From positions 2,702,501 to 2,766,500 of the forward strand of contig CP126201.1 of NCBI GenBank assembly GCA_030272155.1: DNA of 64,000 nucleotides. Direction: 5' to 3'. Positions 25,601-35,400 of the stretch are shown here, piece by piece. Position 1 is the stretch's first letter; each line of letters opens with the position of its first letter. A program made the translations under genes and the position numbers. The notes below the pieces were generated by a model. It saw only the letters and a program-made list of their open reading frames with translations, ran no database searches and was not told the DNA's origin. This DNA is from Tetradesmus obliquus (lineage: Eukaryota > Chlorophyta > Chlorophyceae > Sphaeropleales > Scenedesmaceae).

Positions 25601-27342
25601 TGTGGTTGCTGCGGCAGCAGCTGAGGCTGCTGGTATTGCGGGTTGTACTGCTGGTACAGCTGCTGCTGCTGCTGTGGTTGCTGCGGGGGCAGCTGCGGTT
25701 GCTGATGCTGCTGGTTGTACTGCTGGTAGAGCTGCTGCTCGTGCTGCTGCTGGGTGTGTGGCAGCGCCTGCTGGCCAGGTGCAGCCATGTTGCTGCCTGC
25801 AGGGAAGCTGCTGCTGTTGCTGCTGCCACTGGGTCCGTTAGCAGCCAAAGCAGCCAGCAGCTGCTGAGCAAGCTCCTCGATGGCTGGCTGCTGCTGCTGC
25901 TGCTGGTGCTGTGGCTGGTGCACGTTGTGCTGTTGGTGGTGAACGTGGTGCAGCTGCTGCATGCATGGATGCAGTGTCATGCCTTGCATGGTACCTTGCC
26001 GCTGGGGCCGTGGTGATGGCACACCATGTGCTGCACTACCTGCATAAGCACCTAGTGCATGCTGGGGGTCAGCTGCAGCTAAGAATGATTGCTGCTGCTG
26101 CTGCTGCTGCCCAAGCATTCGCAGCATTGCCTGATGCAGCAGCTCCTCGGTGCCACTAGGTACTGGCAGCGCGTGGTCTGCAGTAGCTGTGTCATGTGTA
26201 ACAGCGGCAGCAGCAGCGCTGCCGCTACTGGGGCCGTCGAAAGCGCCCCTGGGTGTCGCGTACTCTGATGCTGCTTGCGATGGTGCTGTGCAGCTGCTCT
26301 GCTGCTGTGGAATCTGGGGGTGTTGCATGCCAGTTGCAGTGTGGTACCCTGTTGCACTGTGGTTGCTTGCAGGAAAGGCGGCAGCCACACTTGGTGGTGC
26401 GCCGCCACTGCTGATGCTGCGTGAGCCATCACTGGCCACTGGGGGCTGACCTCCACTGCCACTGCTGCTGCCATGCTGCCACTGGTTGGCTGCCAATCCA
26501 AGAGGCGAAGGTGTGTAGCGTGGGGCGGCACCAGTCGTGCTAGCTACAACACTTGCGGCTGCTGCTGCTTGCTGCTGCTGCTGCTGCAGGTGTAGCCAGT
26601 ACTGCTGCACATCTGCTGTTCCTGCAAGGCTTCCAGGGGTGCTTGGAGGAGAGGCCACCTCTGGCAGCAGCGCTTCCAGGTTGCTGCTGCAGCTGCCTGC
26701 AGGACTGCCCAGCAGCTGCACATGCAGGCTTGGCGACAGCGGGTAGGCCGTTGCTGCTGCTGCTGTGCTTGCAGGAAATGGGCTTCCGGTGCCTGCAGCC
26801 GCCTGCTGCTGTGGCTGCAGATGCAGCTGTGTGTGCTGGTAGGGATGAGGCATGCTGGGCATGCCAAGAATGGTTTGGGAGCTGCTGAGAAAGGAGTCTG
26901 GCGCTGTTGGAATGTTTGAAGGCCCTGCAGGCATGGTGCTGTTGTGGTGGGGTGATGGCAGCTGGGGGTAGCTGCTGTGTGGTCCATCCTGCAGCAGCTG
27001 CTGCTGTGCTGAGCTGGCGTAGCCAGCGCTATCACTGCTGCTGCTGCTGCTGCTGCTGAAGCGCTGGCTCTGCTGCCACGGGTTGGATACTGCTGCAGTG
27101 TGCTGCTGAATTTGGTGCTGATTGGGATAACCCATGGCTGGAGCTGTTGCTGCTGCTGCGACATTCGTAGCTGCTGTTACTGGGCCTGTTGTTGTGGCAG
27201 CTGCTTGCAGGGGGGCTTGACCATAGAAGGCATCTGGTGGCAGCATCCCCTGTGCTGCATGCTGCATGCCAAGTCCTGCAGGACTGTTAGGCTGCATGGA
27301 TGGGCTGAGGCTGCTGGTACTGCTGGGGGCGTTTGACTGCAT
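22621..27342 (-). CDS. Large single-exon Gln/Ala/Ser-rich protein of unknown function, 1573 aa from the first ATG
   Basis: One uninterrupted frame of about 4.7 kb ends in a TAG at 22621. The first ATG is at 27342; the frame stays open some 80 bases further upstream, where an acceptor-like ccgcag could join an earlier exon. The N-terminal two thirds are low complexity: polyGln, polyAla and polySer blocks with Met, His, Pro and Tyr. The last 500 or so residues contain hydrophobic stretches that could be membrane segments, such as LVWFAHYQLVLLLYTLLGAS, and Trp-containing amphipathic segments near the C-terminus. I recognise no domain. A long frame this free of stops in a repeat-rich region supports real coding, although GCT/CAG repeats lack stops in several frames and weaken that argument. 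It has no intron echoes. Confidence 0.6.
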
Positions 27343-28628
27343 ATTCAAGGCTTGTCTGTGTGCTGCTGCTGTGCTATCTGCGGCAGGGGCAACAGGGGAC
27401 AGGGGCCTTCAGTTGGGTGAGGCACAGGGTGGTGACTTGCTGCTGGCTGTGTTGCCTGCAGGAGGTTGACCAGACTTTTTGCTGTCTTGCTATGTTGCTG
27501 TAAATGGTCGAATCACTACCTGCAGTTCACGTCCAGTGCCTGTGTTGGAGAAACACAGCCACTTTAAGCTGAGCAGCAGCAGGGCAAGGAAACAGCGAGC
27601 ACCTCTCGCCACAGCAGCCTGACGCTGTGGAGCAGTGCAGAAACGACAATCAGCATGATCACACCGCTCTCACCTTTCCCTTCAGTGCGTAGCTGTTGCG
27701 GATCACGACGAACAATACCAGTTGGCTTGCTGCAGAGTGCGCTCTGGCGCACAAACACAACCAGGCAGGGTCCCGCACGCTCAACCTACGTTCATAATCA
27801 GCATTTATGCATCGGTACCGGAGCCCTGAGCTGTTGTAAACGACGACTTTAATGGTGTAAAGTTTGTACTCATCATGACAGCAGCGCTGTCATCTGCTGA
27901 CAACATTAATTAGCATTGGTGAGATCCAAAATGCAAAATTGGTACACGCACGTATGTGCAGATGCCCTATATGCGACGCCAAAATACGTAACGGCGAAGC
28001 CAAGGTTTGACAGCAACGCCTGAAAGGCTGTTCCTCCGCACAGCTTGAGTGCTGTGCTATGTAGAGGATGCCAATAAGCCATCAGTATGGTTGTTAAATC
28101 AATCAAAGTGGCTTTGCACGCCGACACTGTCCTTCGGTGAGCGCTGGGGTACACCCAGACTTCGTTGACCTTCTGCTGCGGTGTTCCAATAATTTTCCTG
28201 GAAACTCGCAGCAACACACTCAACAAAGTGATCATTGGATTATAACTAGTAGTGGCCCTGTCTAGCCATTGCAGCGGCTTGAGGCACATGCAGCGACCGC
28301 CGAGACCAACGTTCTAGCCAGCCTTCCGGGCAGGCCACTGGAAGGCGAAGCTACATCAACGACCATGAACGTATAGTAGTTGATGCCTCTCGGCACCTGA
28401 GTCGATCATACAAGTGTTAAGATGCTGTCTCCAAGGCAACAGCAGCAGCAGCAACCCTCGTGCTAGCTAGTTCAAGGTGTGCCTGCTGCAGCAGCAGCAG
28501 CCTGCATTGCGTGCCGGACAAGCTGGCTGCGTGGCTGCTAAAGGAATTGTCTTACATACGCTTACAATCTTATATCCTCGTGCACTTCGTGCAGGCGTGT
28601 GTAACATTGTGTCAACTGGCGGCGCATT
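27343..28628. other. Intergenic between the Gln/Ala-rich ORF and the LRR gene
   Basis: The two genes face away from each other, so this is probably a shared 5' region. No supported gene, RNA or repeat is seen. An open frame at 28460-28695 (+) has no recognisable F-box or other N-terminal domain. Confidence 0.35.
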
Positions 28629-31105
28629 ATGAGCAGCACAGAGAGCAGCTGGCAGCAGCTGGCTCTGCTCAACATAGCCGGTCTCACTCTCAGTGAGACA
28701 GCCAGCAGCCATGTGGTGCTTGCAGTGTTGCTGCGCCGTCCCTGCATCACGCAGGATCAGCAGCTGGTGGCCAAGCTGCTGCAAACATCTCAAGATGTCC
28801 GAGCACAAGTAGTGCAGTGGGGTCTAAGGCAGCTGCAGGTCATCCTACAGCCCAGAAACATGCAGGAAGTCAAGTGCTTCACACAATGGCTGCAGAAGCA
28901 TGGCAGAATGGTTTGTGGCATTGCCGCAGACCTGACCAGGAAGCACAGCCCACACTGCGTGGGCAGCTGCAGCAGCGGCTGCAGCAGGGAACGGGCCTGG
29001 GCAGCAGCAGCTGTGTCTGCCCTAACAGCAGCCTTTCAGCAAGCAGCAGCCACAGGTGCCCTGCAGCTGCAGTCCCTCGCAGTCTCTGGCAGCTCAGATG
29101 CATCACTACTGCTGCAGCTGTCAGCAAGGCACCTGACACGGCTACACGTGGAAGTTGACTTTTTCAGCAGAGGCAGCATCTGGGCAGTAGCAGCTCTAGC
29201 AGGGCTGCAGGAGCTGCAGCTGATCAACACCTCACCACCAGGCACGGCAGCATACATGAATACATGCGGTCGCGGCGGCCGCCAGCATGCCTGCACCCGC
29301 TGCAGCATCTACAGCAGCTTACGCAGCTGCATCTGGGCCCGTTAGAGCCTGAGCAGCTGCTGTGCCTGCAGCTGCTGCTGCCACAGCTGCAGCAGCTGCA
29401 CATAACCGCTGATGCGTGCGGTTATCCAGAGCGGTTGTTGATACTGGCGAGGTGGCTGCAGCAGCACGCCACCGCTGTAGCAAGCCTGCAGCTGGATGAC
29501 AGTGGTGGTGTGCTCAAAGTATTGGAGGGCAAAGCAGCTCTTCGGAGCTTTGTGTCAGCATTGCGAGCAGCGACGGCCCGAGCGCCAGCACAGCCAGCAG
29601 CTCAAGCAGCAGCAGCAGCAGCAGCAGCAGCAGGCGCATCAGCAAGGTCTGCTGCTGTACCACAGCCAGTGGCAGCAGCAGCAGCACCTGGCAGTCCTGG
29701 ATTGCAGCTGCAGTCCTTATCGCTGGGCTTGGCTTTGCCTGACAGAGCAGCAGAGGGGCATCTCCGTGCTGCTCCATCAGGTGGGCTTGTTGCGCCTCTG
29801 CTGCGGGCACTGCCAGCCTGCAGCCTCACACATTTGCAGTGTGAGTTCAACTGGGGCAACACAGCACACGTGAGGGCCCTGAAGCGGCTAACCGCACTGC
29901 GCAGCTGTGCATTGATGGCTCCCTCCTATTGTGCAGCCTATATGGACCATGCTGCAGCACGTCACATGCTGCTCAGTCAGCAAGGCAGCAGACTGGGGCA
30001 GCTGTCACCCCTGCAACAGCTCACACGCCTGACGCTGGCAGAGGTCAGTAGGTCGCAGCTGAACCAGCTGCAGCTGCTGCAGCTGCAGCTTCTAGAAGTG
30101 CAGGTGTTTGACTTAGTCCCTGTACCCTGTACAGTCCCGGGCCGCCAGCAGCTGGACTTGAGCCGCCTGCCAGCTGTGCGGCAGCTGAAGATTACAGACG
30201 CCACGCCGCTGCTCGGTGCCGACCAGCTGCCGCCAAACTTGCAGGAACTTGTGTGGAGCAGACCCAGCAGTCCTGCAGGCCGCAGGTTCTATGGCAGTGA
30301 CTGTGGCTTCACCCTCAAGCCACTACTAGCCCTTGGAAGCTGCTTAGAACAGCTTCAGCTGCATACGTAAGGGCCTGCAGCTGCAGCAGCAGGGCTTCAG
30401 CAGCTGAGTAAGCTGCGGGAGCTCGTCCTCAGCTTCAGTTACAGCTCAGAATATTCGGCACGCAACGTGCTGATTGGATCTGTGGCAGCTGCATGGCATG
30501 TTTTGCAGCTCAGGTCGCTGAAGCTGCATAATGTTCAGCTGTCGGATTGCTTCCTGCAGCAGCTGCCTGGATTCAAGGGGCTCACCTGCCTCTCACTGGA
30601 CCAGGTGTTTGTATATCATAACAAAGGGGACGTGGTACAGCAGCTGGCAGCCGCGCTTAAGCACATGACAGGCTTGCAGTGCCTGGCCGTGTCAAACACA
30701 CTGCCAGAGTGCAGGTACAAGCTAGAATACGCATTTTTTGACAGTGATGGTGATGGTGACGACACATGCGCTGCCTTGGAGCGTCAGGAGTCAGAAAACC
30801 TCAGTGAGTTGTTTTATTGACTGCAGCGCGGCTACAGTGAAGATGATGCAGTATCATACAAGTGCCTCGAAGGCAGCAGTGTAGGTGCCGAGGGCGTGCA
30901 GGCACTGCTGGCAGCAGTTGGTGGGCTGCCAGTGTTAGCTGATGTGTATGTGTACTGGGAGTTGCCTGCCTTTTGTAGCTTTGGGGATGACTATTTGAGC
31001 AACGCAGCACACCAGCAGCTGGCTGAGGTGCTTGAGCAGGCCCTGCCAGCCTGGCTTGTACCGCATTGCGAGCTGCGGAAAGACTTGTTGAGGATATGCA
31101 CATGA
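28629..31105 (+). pseudogene. Leucine-rich-repeat protein gene, probably decayed
   Basis: Four consecutive frames together read as one LRR protein of the kind expanded in green algae. 28629 to about 29260 holds QWLQKHGRM-type and LQSLAVSG/LQELQL repeats. 29264-30370 holds many Leu/Gln repeats such as LTQLHLGPLEPEQLL and LTRLTLAEVS. 30371-30820 and 30821-31105 continue the pattern. A frame change falls near 29255-29280 (frame 3 to frame 2). In-frame stops interrupt at 30368 (TAA) and 30818 (TGA), after which the same frame continues with LRR-like sequence. Small introns cannot be excluded, but no convincing GT-AG pair of usable length spans the stops. A polyAla and a polyGln-like tract lie mid-gene. 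No exon echoes are present. Confidence 0.6.
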
Positions 31106-32426
31106 TGGCTGGTTCTGTTGTGACAGAGGCTGCCTGGAGTCGAACTGTGGTGGCTTCCAGCCTAAAGCTGCTCCACACCACATGCATTGGCATTGCACCT
31201 AAATGGCATTCCGTTGTGTGCTGCAAGCACACACCCCATGGCGCAGGCAGCTGTGTGGGGCTCTGCAGGCATGCGGGACTCCCGCATTTGAAATCGGCTT
31301 GTGGTGCAGGCATGGCAGCAGAGGTGACTGCTGCTGCAGCTGTACCAAGCATGCAGTAGGGTTTCTGACGTGCCATTGTGCGCTTGATGATGTTTGGAAG
31401 TGGTTGAAGCTGGCAGCAGAATCTACTTTGAATACAGCAAGTGTGCGCTGCTGGGCAGGTATGCTGTTGTGCTTTGCCTGCAGCTGCTGCAACGTTCAGC
31501 AGCAGTGCTGCTGCAAGCTGCGCTCTCGTGCCCAAGGTGCACAGCCTTCCTTCCTGTTCCCTACTGCTAGTTCCTGACAGTGCAGTGGATGTTCACACAG
31601 TGATGGTATGGTATCGCCGACAGCAGCAACTGTTGTGCTGCACTGTTGTACTGCTCAGCATTGATACTAGCCCATTCCTGCCCATTTTTTTTTTCCTTAT
31701 CACGCAGTTGTCAACACGTGGTATACTATACCTGCTGAGCAGGATACAATGTTACACATCCATCAGATCAAGATTGTGTACCTTCACACTTTCATCCTTC
31801 TGATACAGTAGTAGTATACAGCACCACCATCCGATTACCAAACCAAAAGCTGCACCAGCACAACAGATCAATGGTCGTTAACAGCAATTGCTTGCTACAG
31901 CAAAAAAGGTGGCATGACACCAGCATGCTATCAACCCCTCAATGAAATAAGGCATCTCCTTCTCGAGTGCTGCCCATCATCTCCCTTGTGCACGCTGCCA
32001 TGCACATTTCATGTTCATAGGCACATGCCCTACCATACAGTAGACATAACACCAGCAGTTGCTGGCACACAAACAGTTCCTTCATACACCCTTCTGCGCA
32101 GGATGAGGGTGAGAAAAAAGGCTATTGCACAGTGCAACCACGACTAGTATGGAAAAAGCGGACAAAACAGGCTGCACAGCAAAACTACAGTCACCTAAAC
32201 ATGCGCTTTTGCTAGTGGCACATATGACAGCGCCACGAGACACAGCTCACATGCAATGCTTATACTGATCACCACTTTGACTCCCATAGCATGGCGGGTA
32301 ACGACAAAACAAAGACGAAAAAAAACCTTTTACAAACACATCTTCTGAAACGCAAAACAACAGTGTACAAGCTGCAGATGATCGACATCAATTTATCCAC
32401 GTAGCAAGCAAAACTGCCAAGCCAGC
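31106..32426. other. Flank between the LRR gene and the 3' end of HCP
   Basis: No gene recognised. The part from 31580 to 32400 is AT-richer than the genes and probably contains the HCP 3' UTR. Confidence 0.4.
32330..32334 (-). terminator. Candidate TGTAA poly(A) signal of HCP
   Basis: TGTAA on the minus strand about 93 nt after the HCP stop, in an AT-rich stretch. Spacing and motif fit green-algal 3' ends. Confidence 0.45.
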
Positions 32427-35400
32427 TTAAGCGTTGGCCATCATCCGCTTGATCTCATCCTCAGGGTGCTTGGTGTCGGCCTGCAGCACATAGAAACAGC
32501 AGCAGCAACACACAAGCAGGTCAGTACACCACCACACCATGCAACCACCAATGAAGCAAGCCAACAGTGTTGATTCCAGCTGTTGCCTCCATACATTTAT
32601 TACAGCTGTGGTCACATATAAGCCATGACCTGCCATATGCAGTCACAATCACCACTCACCGCCTTGAGGTCGAAGGTCTTGACCAGCAGGTCGATCATGT
32701 CCGGGGTGCAGAACGCTGGCAGCTGCGGGCCGAGCCTGATGTTCTTCACACCCAGGTTGAGCAGCGTCAGCAGCACCGCCACAGCCTGCAGCGCAGCAGC
32801 AAAAGGACAGCAGCAGCCACATGTCAGCGTGTAGTGATAATTTTTGATATGACTTACATTCAAGAGTAGTCAAGACAACAGTTTCACCAAGAGGTGTGCA
32901 AGTTGCCGCTGCTGCTGCTGCTAAACAACAGAAAGATGCTGCTCCTCACCTTCTGCTCAAACCAGGAGATGTCCAGGGACAGTGGCAGGCTGTTCACGTC
33001 AGTGTCCAGCGCCTTGGCCAGCTCAGTGGCCACCACCAGCGCGCTGTAGGCGTCATTGCACTGCAGCAGAAAGAAGGACACAGGAATGAAGGGACACAGC
33101 ACACATGTCAGCATAGATGTACAACATGTCTTGGGACACAGGCAGGCCTCCAGCTGCATTGAACGGCAGATACATGCAAGCACTGCAGCAAAACTTCCTA
33201 AAGCTGCAGATTCAAGCAGCGGGTGTCAGCACAAATCCTGCCCTCACCTGTCCCATGTCCAGCAAGCGTGGCAGGCCGTTTGCCCCGGTGCCCAAGTCCT
33301 GCTCGTCACACCTGTACTTGCCACACCACTGTACAACAGTCAACAAGCTCAAAACCATCTATAAACCCACCTGTCCCATGTCCAGCAGGCGTGGCAGGCC
33401 ATTGGCGAGTGTGCCCAGGTCCTGGTCATAGAACCTGTACTTGCCGCAGCCCAGAGTGAGCACCATGGTGTCCTCGGGCAGGCCTTTGACAACGTCTGTG
33501 TAGTACTTGCGGCTGGGCTCGGGTGCATCGCAGCCGCCAACCAGGAAGATGTGTGACAGCTGGCCGGCTTTAATGGCATCAAGCACAGCGGAGGCTGCAT
33601 CAAAGTAACACAGAGCAGGCAGCAGTTGTTTAGCTTGTGTCACGGATGCAAAGCAGCCTCCCAGCAGGAAGATGTGTGACAGCTGGCCTGCCTTGATGGC
33701 ATCAAGCACAGCGGACGCTGCAGGATAGAAAAAATGCAGAGCAGGCAAAGATTTTTTAGTGTAAGCTGTGGCAGCGAGCAACCTCCCACCAGGGAGATGT
33801 GGCTGAGCTGGCCAGCCTTGATGGCATCCAATACAGCGGAGGCTGCAGGAAGCAAAACAAATGCTAGCTGCAAATACACAGCAGCTGCCTCTGCACATCA
33901 ACTACTATCATTGCATGAATGAATGAATGAATGAATGAATGAATGAATGAATGAGCTACGCGTGGTGTGTTCACACTTAACACCCGCGTAAGATAAGGAA
34001 GGGGACGTGTGTGGCGATGAGGATATCTCGTGCGCCTCCACGCCTCCTACCATTCTATCAATGCAACAACATGCTAACACCGTCTCACCTGCCCCAGGGT
34101 GCACTGGTGGCCAAAGCCCACAGCCACCTCCTTGGCCTCAGACTGGCTGACGCACTTGCAGGCAAACCAACACCACACACAAAATGACCACACAGCCTCA
34201 CCTGCTCCCAGGGTTGCCTGGTGGCCAAAGCCCACAGTGACCTCCTTTGCCTCTGGCTCGTGGCTGAAGCCAGGCAGCTGCTGTGCGCGCGCAATGACCT
34301 CACTGAAGTCCTTGGCGCCTGGCGTGCCTGACAAGTGCTTGCTGGCTGACACGCCAACCTGCAAGCAAGGTGTTGCAATACACAGAAGATCAGCAGACGA
34401 GTCGGCATGTAGGTGATGCATGTCGCTGTGCTGCAGTACCTGCATACAAATCACAAAACTAGAAGCACTCTTGCTGACTGCTCCAGGAGAACTGCTGCTT
34501 GCTGTGCTGATGCACAGCCGGCAAGCCCCTCACCTCTCCAGTGGTGAAGATGCGGTCAGCGTAGGCGGGGCTGGGGTCCATGATGCAGTTGGTGGTCATC
34601 AGGATGGCACCAGGGAACTCTGCAAAGTCCTTCTTCTGGCGGTACCAGGCACCACCGTAGTTGCCTGCAGGAAGTAGCAGCATCAGGCCAAATTAGTGCT
34701 ATTTTTCCATTGTTTACTCTGACACAGTGGCAGCCATGCAAAACCCACATGCTGCAGCTTTGAGCATAATTAGTTGTTCTCTGCCATGGCACAACTTGCA
34801 GCAACCAGCCAGCTTACTACAGCCACACTGCGTTACAGCAGCACAGCCTGCAATGATCACAGCAGCCCACCCACGAGGTGCTTGAACTTGTGCAGCTCAG
34901 GGTAGCCGTGCCCTGGCAGCATCTCGCCGTGCGTGTACACGTTGATGCCGGTGCATGTCCACATCAAACACCAAACAAGCAGCAAGCAGCCAGCAACAAC
35001 TGGCCGCCAACTCGCCCACGACGTGCATAACTTGTGCAGCTCAGCGTAGCCATGCCCCAGCGACATCTTCCTTCTTACGTAACACATTAACCACCAATTG
35101 AAACAGCACAACCATCAACTCACCCACGAGGTGCTTGAACTTGTGCAGCTCAGGGTAGCCGTGGCCGGGCAGCATCTCGCCGTGCGTGTACACGTTGATG
35201 CCGGTGCCCTCCGTCTGGCGCAGCAGGTCGTGCAGGTCGTGCATGTCATGGCCGCTGATCAGGATCGCCTTGCCCTTGACTGGGGTGATGCGCACCTGCG
35301 TGGGGGTGGGGTGGCCAAACCTGCGGCACAGAAAATAGAACACAAGATCAGCACAGGAGATGGTACAGGGAAGGCCTTGCCCATGCATTTGCTACATGTG

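Noticed and set aside
25261-26016. Plus-strand Leu-rich frames opposite the large ORF as genes
   Set aside because: They are complements of CAG/GCT repeats (Leu/Cys/Ala runs) with no domain and no consistent start.
33905-33960. (ATTC)n tract as a simple microsatellite only
   Set aside because: The same non-repetitive 100 bp precedes a shorter ATTC tract at 7071-7212, so it is the tail of a dispersed element.
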